Position numbers and translations under genes: made by a program. From Microvirga sp. VF16 (lineage in GTDB: Bacteria > Pseudomonadota > Alphaproteobacteria > Rhizobiales > Beijerinckiaceae), in the NCBI RefSeq assembly GCF_016864375.1, contig NZ_CP069355.1:124001-188000 (forward strand): a stretch of 64,000 nt of DNA, written 5' to 3'. Of the stretch, positions 55,286-63,816 are shown one piece after another. Within the stretch, counting starts at the first letter, position 1. Each line of letters opens with the position of its first letter. The notes below the pieces were generated by a model. It made no database searches, was not told the DNA's origin, and was given only the letters and a program-made list of their open reading frames with translations.

Positions 55286-56289
55286 GAATGGCCGGGCTCC
55301 GCGGCTTCAATCGCCATCGGCTTGATGCCGAGGCGGCGGAAGAGGGTAGCATCCTTGTGCTGGCCCGGATTGTCTGCCGTGAGCAGCGTGTCGCCGATGA
55401 AGATCGAATTGGTGCCGGCGAAGAAGCAGAGCGCCTGCATCTCGTCGGTCATCGCCGTGCGGCCGGCGGACAGGCGCACATGCGACATCGGCATCATGAT
55501 GCGGGCAAGCGCGATCGTGCGCACGAACTCGATCGGATCGATGGGGTCGGCGTCGGCCAGCGGCGTACTGGGGATCGGGATCAGCATGTTGATCGGGACG
55601 CTCTCAGGCGGCTCCGGTAGGTTGGCGAGTGTCACCAGCAGGTCAATCCGGTCGAGCGCAGTTTCGCCCATTCCGACGATGCCACCGCAGCACACCTTGA
55701 TGCCGGCCTCGCGCACATGGGCGAGCGTGTCCAGCCGGTCTGAAAAGCCACGCGTCGTGATGATCTCGCTGTAGTAGCGCTCGGACGTGTCGATGTTGTG
55801 GTTATAGTAATCGAGGCCCGCCTCCTTCAGCTGTTCGGCCTGATGCCGGTCGAGCATGCCGAGGGTCATGCAGGTCTCCATGCCGAGCGCTTTCACGCCC
55901 TCGATCATGGCCGCGATCGCGACCATGTCACGGGCCTTCGGGCCGCGCCAGGCCGCGCCCATGCAATAGCGGGTCGCGCCGGCATCGCGCGCCTTTTTCG
56001 CCTCGTCAATGACCGTGTCCACATCCATCAGCTTCGACGCCTTGATACCGGACGCGTAGTGCGCCGACTGACTGCAATAGCCGCAATCCTCGGGGCAGCC
56101 GCCGGTCTTGATGCTGAGAAGGCGGCTGAGCTGCACGCGGTTAGGGTCGAAGTTCTGGCGATGGACGGCATGGGCCTGGAACAGGAGATCGTTGAACGGG
56201 GCATCATAAAATTCGCGTGCTTTTTTGCGTGTCCAAGACGCGCTTTCGCCGACACGCACGGGTTGGATGGGGGCAGTTTGCGCCGACAT
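55282..56289 (-). CDS. bioB: Biotin synthase
   Basis: Radical-SAM enzyme inserting sulfur into dethiobiotin, 335 residues from the ATG at 56289, which is preceded by AAAAGGAG. The 4Fe-4S motif is GGCPEDCGYCSQSAHY, and the 2Fe-2S ligands are in RYCMGAAWRG, METCMTLGML and GIKVCCGGIVGMGE. First gene of bioBFDAZ. The 186-base leader (56290-56475) contains no exact BioR palindrome (TTATMKATAA type) that I can find, so control is not evident. Confidence 0.95.
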   Translation of the reverse strand: MSAQTAPIQPVRVGESASWTRKKAREFYDAPFNDLLFQAHAVHRQNFDPNRVQLSRLLSIKTGGCPEDCGYCSQSAHYASGIKASKLMDVDTVIDEAKKARDAGATRYCMGAAWRGPKARDMVAIAAMIEGVKALGMETCMTLGMLDRHQAEQLKEAGLDYYNHNIDTSERYYSEIITTRGFSDRLDTLAHVREAGIKVCCGGIVGMGETALDRIDLLVTLANLPEPPESVPINMLIPIPSTPLADADPIDPIEFVRTIALARIMMPMSHVRLSAGRTAMTDEMQALCFFAGTNSIFIGDTLLTADNPGQHKDATLFRRLGIKPMAIEAAEPGHS

Positions 56290-56475
56290 AGGGTCTCCTT
56301 TTAATGATCGCCGAGGGCAGGTTGCGGCAGATTCTGAAGTTGCCATGCGATCCCTACGGCAGCTGAGAGCATAAGTAGATGGCCGTGAACGCCGATGACG
56401 CGGCAGAGGCCACGAGACAAAGATCGATGGTTGCTCGTGGCCAATAGTTCACAATGCTGTTCAACATGACATCTC

Positions 56476-57069
56476 TCAAAAGATCCGGGTTATCAGATGC
56501 TTTCTCCGTGAAAACGGCAGTACGAGCTTGGAGAAAAACCTCACCTGCACGAGCGCGAGCGCTGTCCCGGTCGCGCTGCAGATCACAGCTTGATGCTCCA
56601 GGATGACATCTGATCGCGACCGGTTATCTGAGGCGCTGAGCCGCAACAGATCCTCGCGGGGATCAGCCGCGCGGGGCCGAACGTGCGCTACGAGGGCGCG
56701 ACGGAAGGGACGGAACGAAGCAACGACGGTTCCAAACGGCACATCGGTGGCTTGCAGAACATCGTTCATGCCCGCCGCCAGGCGTCTGGGCACGGACCAA
56801 TTCTCCGCCATCGCGAGCGGCAGAGGGCCACGCCTTAGTTGAACCTGCCGGAAATGGACGGTTTCCCGTGCGGCGGGAGCTAAAGCAACTCTAACCTCCT
56901 CCGACACGGCCGCGAGCACTTGTCGCGGACGGCACGCAATGCTGATCGGTCCCTGCGAAAGGCCATGCTCGTCGCACCAGGAGAGAAGGGTTTCAGTCGC
57001 CGTTGCCCCAGCGATCAGGCGGGTGCTCAGCTCCTGAATGAGAGCATCGGTGTCGGATCGTGCCGTCAT
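56476..57069 (-). CDS. UbiC-like (chorismate lyase/UTRA-fold) protein
   Basis: 197 residues from an ATG at 57069 whose ATGA overlaps the panC stop. The blocks VHFRQVQLRRGPLPLAMAEN with WSVPRRLAAGMNDVLQATD, then PFGTVVASFRPFRRAL and DVILEHQAVICSATGTALAL, match the chorismate pyruvate-lyase family (Arg, ENW-VP, late Glu), including the late Glu in ILEH. True UbiC makes 4-hydroxybenzoate for ubiquinone. This relative is translationally coupled to pantothenate genes, so it may have another aromatic or regulatory role. An upstream open frame to 57219 lies within panC and is not used. Confidence 0.65.
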   Translation of the reverse strand: MTARSDTDALIQELSTRLIAGATATETLLSWCDEHGLSQGPISIACRPRQVLAAVSEEVRVALAPAARETVHFRQVQLRRGPLPLAMAENWSVPRRLAAGMNDVLQATDVPFGTVVASFRPFRRALVAHVRPRAADPREDLLRLSASDNRSRSDVILEHQAVICSATGTALALVQVRFFSKLVLPFSRRKHLITRIF

Positions 57070-58001
57070 AATGCTTGAGGCCCTTCCGCGGCGACCGTGG
57101 CCTGCCGACCGATCGCACGCGAGACCAACTCTAGCTCGTGATCGGACAGAGCTGTCGGCGGAGGGGTCAGGAGCACGTTGTCGATCAGGCGCGTGGTCCC
57201 GACATAGGCGGCAACACACAGCACCGCCGGCCGCTCAACTAGCTCTGGGATCGCCTCCAGCGTCTCGGCATTCCTCAACTCGAGATACTGCAGCCGGTTG
57301 ACTTCCGTCATGGCGGCACGGGCAAGATCAACCAGTCGCTGGCTGTCGCGCTCTCCGGCTTGAAAGGCCGCGTGGGCCGCGAACAGGCCGCGGCTGAGGC
57401 AGCGGGCGCGCGCGCGATCGGCGGCGCTCAGGTAGCTGTTGCGGCTGCTGAGCGCCAGCCCATCGGCCTCGCGCACGGTGGGCACCGTCACGATCTCGAC
57501 ATTCAGGTTGAGGTCGCGCACCAGCTGCCGGATCACGGCGCATTGCTGAAAATCCTTCTGGCCGAAGAAGGCGACCTCCGGTTGCACGATGGCGAACAGC
57601 TTGCTCACCACGGTGGCCACGCCGCGGAAGTGCCCGGGCCGAACGGCGCCGCACAGCGGCTCGGCCACAGGTCCCGGCTCGACGTAGGTCTGGAAGCCGG
57701 GTGGGTAGATCTCGCTCGCGTCGGGCACGAAGATCAGGTTCACGCCGGCCGTGCGGCAGAGATCGTGATCGGCTTCCAGGGCACGGGGATAGCGGTCGAG
57801 ATCCTCGTTCGGGCCGAACTGGGTCGGATTGACGAAGATGCTCACCACGGTGATGTCACAGCGGGCGACGCTCTCAGCAATGAGCGCGCGATGGCCCGCG
57901 TGCAGGAAACCCATGGTCGGCACGAAGCCGACCCGCAGGCCTGCGGTGCGGTAGCCTTTCAGGCACTGAGTCAGTGCTTTGATCGTGCGGAAGGTTTGCA
58001 T
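57066..58001 (-). CDS. panC: Pantoate-beta-alanine ligase (pantothenate synthetase)
   Basis: 311 residues; joins pantoate and beta-alanine using ATP to make pantothenate. Nucleotidyltransferase motifs: VPTMGFLHAGHRALI (HIGH-type), SIFVNPTQFGPNEDLDRYPR and ALSSRNSYLS. It lies 9 bases after panB. The C-terminal end is slightly longer than in E. coli (283 residues). Together with panB this gives the pantoate branch of coenzyme A synthesis; the beta-alanine donor panD is not in the window. Confidence 0.95.
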   Translation of the reverse strand: MQTFRTIKALTQCLKGYRTAGLRVGFVPTMGFLHAGHRALIAESVARCDITVVSIFVNPTQFGPNEDLDRYPRALEADHDLCRTAGVNLIFVPDASEIYPPGFQTYVEPGPVAEPLCGAVRPGHFRGVATVVSKLFAIVQPEVAFFGQKDFQQCAVIRQLVRDLNLNVEIVTVPTVREADGLALSSRNSYLSAADRARARCLSRGLFAAHAAFQAGERDSQRLVDLARAAMTEVNRLQYLELRNAETLEAIPELVERPAVLCVAAYVGTTRLIDNVLLTPPPTALSDHELELVSRAIGRQATVAAEGPQAL

Positions 58002-58010
58002 CGGCGGGCC

Positions 58011-58892
58011 TCAGGCGCTGGCGGTGGAGGAGTTTGGTGCCCAGGCGGCGACCGCCTCGTGGGCCTCGGCCGGCAGGGCATAGGCCTCCGCCTGCGCTGG
58101 AAAGGCGCCGCGGCGCACGTCCTCGGCCCAGTGCGCCAAAGCCTGCTGCAGCAGATCAAAGCCATCGATGTAGGTGCGGACAAACTTGGGCCTGTGCTCC
58201 TGCGTCAATCCGAGTACATCGTGCAGGACCAGCACCTGGCCCGAGCAGTGTGGCCCGGCCCCGATGCCGACGGTCGGGATGCTGAGGGTGTGGGTGATCC
58301 GCGCCGCCAGCTCGGACGGGATGCCCTCGAGCACGAGCGCAAAGCAGCCAGCCTCCTGGAGCCGATGCGCATCCTCGAGGATTTGGACAGCGTCGTGGGC
58401 TCCCCTGCCCTGCACCTTGAAGCCGCCCATGGCATGCACGCTCTGCGGCGTCAGGCCCAAGTGCCCCATCACCGGGATCTCGCATTCCACGAGCGCCTGG
58501 ACCGTCTCGACACGCTTGGCGCCGCCCTCCAGCTTCACCGCCGCCGCCCCGCGCTGGAGAAAGCCGCCGGCATTGCACAAGGTGTCGTCGAGGCTGAGGT
58601 GATAGCTGAGATAGGGCATGTCGGCGACGAGCAAGGCCCGGGGCTTGGTGCGGGCCACCGCTTCGAGATGATGGTTCATCATCGCCATGCTCACCGGCAG
58701 CGTGTTGTCGAAGCCGAGACACACGTTGCCAACGCTGTCACCGACTAGGAGCATGTCGACAACAGGATCGGCCAGGCGGGCCGTGACGGCATCATAGGCG
58801 GTGCTCATCACAAGCCGCCGACCGTCGCGAGCCTGCTCCTGAAGCAACGGGATGGTGACCGCTGGTGCATTCGATGAGGAGAAATGACTCAT
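58011..58892 (-). CDS. panB: 3-methyl-2-oxobutanoate hydroxymethyltransferase
   Basis: 293 residues from the ATG at 58892. Adds a hydroxymethyl group from methylenetetrahydrofolate to ketoisovalerate. RRLVMSTAYDAVTARLAD, MLLVGDSVGNVCLG (Mg-binding Asp), AAVKLEGGAKRV and CFALVLEGIPSEL (general base Glu) are in family order. The frame extends 15 codons upstream without homology. First gene of panB, panC, UbiC-like. Confidence 0.94.
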   Translation of the reverse strand: MSHFSSSNAPAVTIPLLQEQARDGRRLVMSTAYDAVTARLADPVVDMLLVGDSVGNVCLGFDNTLPVSMAMMNHHLEAVARTKPRALLVADMPYLSYHLSLDDTLCNAGGFLQRGAAAVKLEGGAKRVETVQALVECEIPVMGHLGLTPQSVHAMGGFKVQGRGAHDAVQILEDAHRLQEAGCFALVLEGIPSELAARITHTLSIPTVGIGAGPHCSGQVLVLHDVLGLTQEHRPKFVRTYIDGFDLLQQALAHWAEDVRRGAFPAQAEAYALPAEAHEAVAAWAPNSSTASA

Positions 58893-59211
58893 CAAGTTAC
58901 CCTTTGCTCGATCAGCTGAACCAATCAGAAGCCACATTCTTGATCTCGATCACATCAAGGCAGCATCCGTCCCATCATCACCTTCATGAATCGAATTCAC
59001 GTCTGCATCTGCCTAGCGCGGGAAAGACAGCGCGACATCGCTCGTAAGCCTGATTGACCCTGCCGTTGCAGCGAATGTCCGTACAGCAATTAAGTCAACG
59101 CACTCGCAGGGCGCTGGAAAGCCAGTAGTAAGGCATATTTAGTCGCCTGACTTACTACCGTAGCAGCCAATCAAACTTCAAGAGATATGTATTCTATAAT
59201 TCCTCTCCGGC
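58893..59211. other. 319-bp leader of panB
   Basis: No gene seen. Contains an 8-bp inverted repeat GTAGTAAG (59125-59132) / CTTACTAC (59151-59158) with an 18-base spacer, upstream of panB. This might be an operator, but I cannot assign it. The panB promoter should lie here. Confidence 0.4.
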
Positions 59212-59463
59212 TTAGTGCTTTCTTCTCTTATCGGCCGTGACAAAGAATGCAGCCCAATCTGGCTTAGCGCCATGAGACGAGAGCGACTGAACTGACTTCG
59301 AGGTGCGACTGTGCTTGTCATGTTTATCGAGGACAGCAATGGCTGCTCGGGCCTCCTCGCGAAACTTCTCCTTGAGCCGCTCGGGTTCGCGATGCCAGCC
59401 CCATCCCTCCACTTGGATCTCGTAGAGGGCTCGGGCCACGGCTTCTACCTCCTGCAGGTTCAT
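59212..59463 (-). CDS. Small hypothetical protein
   Basis: 83 residues: MNLQEVEAVARALYEIQVEG then WHREPERLKEKFREEARAAI, a basic linker and a tail with PDWAAFFVTADKRRKH. Alternating charged residues suggest two helices. The pattern is like small, uncharacterised proteins common in Hyphomicrobiales and phage-like regions; no function can be given. It lies between panB and the second ppdK on the same strand, 100 bases after the ppdK stop. Coding status rests on amphipathic sense and codon bias only. Confidence 0.5.
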   Translation of the reverse strand: MNLQEVEAVARALYEIQVEGWGWHREPERLKEKFREEARAAIAVLDKHDKHSRTSKSVQSLSSHGAKPDWAAFFVTADKRRKH

Positions 59464-59564
59464 GGCTCCAGGTCTCCCTTGCTTTGATCGAGGACAGGTC
59501 AGTCTGCTCTCGCTTCAGATGAGTGCACCGCAAGCGCTTGAGGCGTCACGCGCTGTTCCACCGA

Positions 59565-62285
59565 TCAGGCCTGACTCGCGGCCTTGTCGCCGAGCGCTGC
59601 CTGCGCGGCGGCCAAGCGGGCGATCGGCACGCGGTAGGGCGAGCAGGACACGTAGTCGAGTCCGACCGACTGACAGAAATGGATCGACGCCGGATCGCCG
59701 CCGTGCTCACCGCAGATTCCGAGCTTGATGTTGCTACGGGTTTTCTTGCCGCGCTCCACTGCCAGCTTCACCAACTCGCCGACCCCCTCCTGATCGATGG
59801 TCACGAACGGATCCGCCAGCAGCAGCCCTTTTTGCGTGTACGGGCCGAGGAAGGAGGCGGCGTCGTCGCGCGAGATGCCGAGCGTCGTCTGCGTCAGATC
59901 GTTGGTGCCAAACGAGAAGAACTCCGCCGATTCCGCGATCTCAGCCGCACGCAGGGCCGCACGCGGCAGCTCGATCATGGTGCCGACCTGATACTCGACG
60001 GCGACACCGCTTTCCTTGGCCACGGCTTCCGCCATGGCGACGATGCGCTCCTTCACAAGGTCGAGTTCCGCCTTCGTCATCACCAGCGGCACCATGACCT
60101 CCGGCACGACCGGCCGGCCCGTCGTCTTGCCGGCTTCCACCGCCGCCTCGAAGATCGCGCGCGCCTGCATCTCGGCGATCTCAGGGTAAGCGACGGCCAG
60201 ACGGCAGCCGCGGAAGCCGAGCATCGGGTTGAACTCGTGCAGCTCGCGGGCGCGGTGCTTGAGCTTGTCGACGGAGGCGTTCATGGCCCTTGCCACCTCC
60301 TCCATCTCCTCTTCCGAATGCGGCAGGAACTCGTGCAGCGGCGGATCGAGCAGGCGGATCGTGACGGGCAGACCGCTCATGATCGAAAACAGCTCGACGA
60401 AGTCCTGGCGTTGCATCGGCAGCAGCTTGGCAAGCGCCGCCCGGCGGCCAGCCTCGTCGTCGGAGAGGATCATCTCGCGCACAGCAACGATGCGGTCGCC
60501 CTCGAAGAACATGTGCTCCGTGCGGCAGAGCCCGATGCCCTCCGCGCCGAAGTTGCGCGCGGTCTTGGCATCGAGCGGCGTTTCCGCATTGGCGCGCACC
60601 TTCATGTGGGGCACCTTGTCGGCCCAGCCCATGAGCGTGGCGAACTCGCCAGAGAGTTCCGGCTCCAGCATTTTCACCTGCCCCAGCAGCACCTGGCCGT
60701 TGGAACCGTCAATGGTCAGCACATCACCCTTCTTCAGCGTCTGCCCCGCCACCGTCAGCGTCTGCTTGGCATAATCGACGCGGATCGATCCGGCGCCCGA
60801 GACGCAGGGTTTGCCCATGCCGCGGGCCACCACGGCGGCGTGCGAGGTCATGCCACCGCGGGTGGTCAGAATGCCTTCCGCCGCGTGCATGCCGTGGATG
60901 TCCTCAGGCGAAGTCTCGACGCGCACCAGAATGACCTTGTGACCGGCCTTCTTGGCCGCTTCCGCATCGTCCGAGTTGAACACGATCTCGCCGGACGCAG
61001 CACCCGGCGAGGCCGGCAGGCCGCTGGCGAGGATCTTGCGCTCGGCCTTGGGATCGATGGTGGGATGCAGCAATTGGTCGAGGGCCGCCGGCTCGACGCG
61101 GGTGATCGCCTCCTCCTGCGTGATCAGGCCCTCGGAGGCGAGTTCCACGGCGATGCGCAAGGCGGCTTTCGCCGTGCGCTTGCCGTTGCGGGTCTGGAGC
61201 ATCCAGAGCTTGCCCGTTTCGACCGTGAATTCCATGTCCTGCATGTCACGGTAGTGCTTTTCGAGAATGCCGTAGATGCGCACCAGCTCGCCATAGGCGT
61301 CCGGCATCGCGCCTTCCATCGAAGGCTTGTCGGAACCGGACGCAATGCGGGCCTTCTCGGTGATGTCCTGCGGCGTGCGGATGCCCGCCACCACGTCCTC
61401 GCCCTGCGCGTTGATCAGGAACTCGCCGTAGAGCTCCTTCTCGCCTGTCGAGGGATTGCGGGTGAAGGCGACGCCGGTGGCCGAGGTCTCGCCCATGTTG
61501 CCGAACACCATGGCCTGCACGTTCACCGCCGTGCCCCAGCTCGCCGGAATGCTGTGCAGCTCACGGTACTTGATGGCGCGGTTGTTCATCCAGGAGCCGA
61601 ACACGGCGCCGATGGCGCCCCAGAGCTGCTCGTGCGGCTCCTGCGGGAAGGGCTTGCCGAGCTCCTTCTCGACCAGCGCCTTATAGCGCGGGAGAATGGC
61701 TTTCCAGTCCGCGGCGGTCATGTCGGTGTCGAGCGAGTAGCCCTTGCGGTCCTTGTACTCGTCGAGGATCTCTTCGAAGTGGTGATGCTCGATGTCGAGC
61801 ACCACGTTGGAATACATGGTGATGAAGCGGCGGTAGGAGTCATAGGCGAAGCGCTCGTCGCCCGCGCCCCTGGCCAGCGCCTCGACGGTGACGTCGTTGA
61901 GGCCGAGATTGAGCACCGTGTCCATCATGCCGGGCATGGAGACCCGGGCGCCAGAGCGGACGGAGACGAGGAGCGGATTGGCGGCATCGCCGAAGGTGCG
62001 GCCGGTGAGCTTGCCGACATAGGTGAGCGCCTGCTCGACCTGGGCCTTCAGCTCCGGCGGATAGGAGCGGCCGTGGTCGTAGTAATAGGTGCAGACTTCC
62101 GTCGTGATGGTGAAGCCCGGAGGCACCGGCAGGCCTAAGTTGGACATCTCGGCCAGATTGGCCCCCTTGCCACCGAGCAGGTTCTTCACCCCCGCCTGGC
62201 CCTCAGCCTTGCCGTCCCCGAAGGTATAGACCCACTGGGTTGTTGTGCGGCTATCCTGCCAAGAAAAGAGATTTTGATTATCCAC
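59565..62285 (-). CDS. ppdK: Pyruvate, phosphate dikinase (copy 2)
   Basis: 906 residues, near-identical to copy 1, with the same active-site blocks (GGMTSHAAVV, GICGEHGGDP) and GTG start overlapping gltA by 8 bases. Differences are conservative and scattered, for example EPHEQL for EPQEQL, MPDAYGEL for MPEAYNEL, KVPHMKV for KVRHMKV and TGRPVVPEV for TGQPVVPEI. The last 11 residues differ completely (ALGDKAASQA end). Both copies look functional. Confidence 0.96.
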   Translation of the reverse strand: MDNQNLFSWQDSRTTTQWVYTFGDGKAEGQAGVKNLLGGKGANLAEMSNLGLPVPPGFTITTEVCTYYYDHGRSYPPELKAQVEQALTYVGKLTGRTFGDAANPLLVSVRSGARVSMPGMMDTVLNLGLNDVTVEALARGAGDERFAYDSYRRFITMYSNVVLDIEHHHFEEILDEYKDRKGYSLDTDMTAADWKAILPRYKALVEKELGKPFPQEPHEQLWGAIGAVFGSWMNNRAIKYRELHSIPASWGTAVNVQAMVFGNMGETSATGVAFTRNPSTGEKELYGEFLINAQGEDVVAGIRTPQDITEKARIASGSDKPSMEGAMPDAYGELVRIYGILEKHYRDMQDMEFTVETGKLWMLQTRNGKRTAKAALRIAVELASEGLITQEEAITRVEPAALDQLLHPTIDPKAERKILASGLPASPGAASGEIVFNSDDAEAAKKAGHKVILVRVETSPEDIHGMHAAEGILTTRGGMTSHAAVVARGMGKPCVSGAGSIRVDYAKQTLTVAGQTLKKGDVLTIDGSNGQVLLGQVKMLEPELSGEFATLMGWADKVPHMKVRANAETPLDAKTARNFGAEGIGLCRTEHMFFEGDRIVAVREMILSDDEAGRRAALAKLLPMQRQDFVELFSIMSGLPVTIRLLDPPLHEFLPHSEEEMEEVARAMNASVDKLKHRARELHEFNPMLGFRGCRLAVAYPEIAEMQARAIFEAAVEAGKTTGRPVVPEVMVPLVMTKAELDLVKERIVAMAEAVAKESGVAVEYQVGTMIELPRAALRAAEIAESAEFFSFGTNDLTQTTLGISRDDAASFLGPYTQKGLLLADPFVTIDQEGVGELVKLAVERGKKTRSNIKLGICGEHGGDPASIHFCQSVGLDYVSCSPYRVPIARLAAAQAALGDKAASQA

Positions 62286-63556
62286 GAAGGGTCTCCAGAA
62301 TGTACGGGCGCTGAGATGATCCGGTGTAGAGCTGGCGCGGGCGGCCGATGCGCTGGGACGGGTCTTCGATCATCTCGCTCCACTGGGCGATCCAGCCGAC
62401 CGTGCGGGCCAGTGCGAACAGCACCGTGAACATCGAGGTCGGGAAGCCCATCGCCTTCAGCGTGATGCCGGAATAGAAGTCGATGTTCGGGTAGAGCTTC
62501 TTCTCGACGAAGTACTCGTCCTTGAGCGCGATCTGCTCGAGCTCCACGGCCACATCGAGGAGCGGATCGTCCTTGATGCCGAGTTCGTTCAGCACCTCAT
62601 GGGTGGTCTTCTGCATGATGCGGGCGCGCGGGTCGTAGTTCTTGTAGACCCGGTGGCCGAAGCCCATGAGACGGAACGGGTCGTTCTTGTCCTTCGCCTT
62701 GGCGATGTATTCCGGAATGCGATCCGGCGTGCCGATTTCCTCCAGCATCTTCAGCGCCGCTTCGTTGGCGCCGCCGTGAGCCGGTCCCCACAGGCAGGCG
62801 ATGCCGGCCGCAATGCAGGCAAACGGGTTGGCACCCGAGGAGCCAGCCAGACGCACGGTCGAGGTCGAGGCGTTCTGCTCGTGATCGGCGTGCAGAATGA
62901 AGATCCGGTCGAGAGCGCGCGAGAGCACCGGGTTGACCTTGTACTCTTCCGCCGGCACCGCGAAGCACATGCGCAGGAAGTTGGACGAATAGTCCAGATC
63001 GTTCTGCGGATACACGAAGGGCTGGCCGATGGAGTACTTGTAGGCCATCGCAGCGAGCGTCGGCATCTTGGCGATCATGCGCATGGACGCGATCATGCGC
63101 TGGTGCGGATCCGAGATGTCGGTGGAGTCGTGGTAGAAGGCCGAAAGGGCGCCGACGCAGGCGACCATGATCGCCATCGGGTGCGCATCGCGGCGGAAGC
63201 CGGTGAAGAACCGGTTCATCTGGTCGTGCACCATGGTGTGGCGCGTGACGCGGTAGTCGAAATCGGCCTTCTGGGCCGCGGTCGGCAGCTCTCCGTAGAG
63301 CAGCAGATAGCAGGTCTCGAGGAAGTCACCGTGCTCGGCGAGCTGGTCGATCGGATAACCGCGATAGAGCAGGATGCCCTTGTCGCCATCGATATAGGTG
63401 ATCTTCGACTCGGTCGCCGCCGTCGAGGTGAAGCCGGGATCGTAAGTGAACATCCCGGTCTGGCCGTAGAGTTTCGAGATGTCGATGACGCTCGGGCCAA
63501 TGGTGCCTTCTTTGACCGGCAGTTCCACGGACTTGTTGTCGACTGTGAGTGTGCTG
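59600..63556 (-). repeat. 3,957-bp direct repeat (ppdK-gltA), copy 2
   Basis: Partner of 11277-15233, same orientation and length. Sequence between copies is 44,366 bases. Here gltA has its own 246-base leader instead of following CoA-transferase genes, so this could be the stand-alone ancestral locus and the other the copy inserted behind scoAB-type genes, or the reverse. Confidence 0.92.
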
Positions 63557-63570
63557 GCAGTGTCAAGCAT
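62278..63570 (-). CDS. gltA: Citrate synthase (copy 2)
   Basis: 430 residues, same start position relative to the repeat and same catalytic blocks as copy 1. N-terminus MLDTASTLTVDNKS instead of MQGTISTLTVDNKS, and IDGDKGILLY instead of IDGDQGILLY. First gene of a gltA-ppdK pair with its own upstream region (63571-63816), so this copy can be regulated separately from the CoA-transferase-linked copy. Confidence 0.96.
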   Translation of the reverse strand: MLDTASTLTVDNKSVELPVKEGTIGPSVIDISKLYGQTGMFTYDPGFTSTAATESKITYIDGDKGILLYRGYPIDQLAEHGDFLETCYLLLYGELPTAAQKADFDYRVTRHTMVHDQMNRFFTGFRRDAHPMAIMVACVGALSAFYHDSTDISDPHQRMIASMRMIAKMPTLAAMAYKYSIGQPFVYPQNDLDYSSNFLRMCFAVPAEEYKVNPVLSRALDRIFILHADHEQNASTSTVRLAGSSGANPFACIAAGIACLWGPAHGGANEAALKMLEEIGTPDRIPEYIAKAKDKNDPFRLMGFGHRVYKNYDPRARIMQKTTHEVLNELGIKDDPLLDVAVELEQIALKDEYFVEKKLYPNIDFYSGITLKAMGFPTSMFTVLFALARTVGWIAQWSEMIEDPSQRIGRPRQLYTGSSQRPYILETLRG

Positions 63571-63816
63571 GGATCAGTCCTGTATGGATCGAGGGTCAAC
63601 CGTGGCGACAAGGAGACTGGAATAGGCTCGTTGAACTCAAGGGTAACCACAGCCGTCATCGAATGGGCACTTCACCAGTCCGGCTGCGCGGTGCCGTGTA
63701 GGTGAGATAACCGTCTGCGTGCTCTGGGCCGAGATTTGTCATTGAGTCAGGGTCGAAGCTCGTGCGGATATCGCTGACACTGCCGCATACTGAGACATGT
63801 CGATGGCAGGATCATC

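Noticed and set aside
56354..56467. A 37-codon minus-strand frame starting MLNSIVNYWPRATID with a hydrophobic middle, between bioB and the UbiC-like gene
   Set aside because: It could be a small membrane peptide, but the ribosome site is weak, there is no homology I recognise and the length is compatible with chance.
59523..62138. An 871-codon open frame opposite ppdK copy 2
   Set aside because: Same antisense artefact; its similarity to the one at 11257-13815 only reflects the duplication of ppdK.
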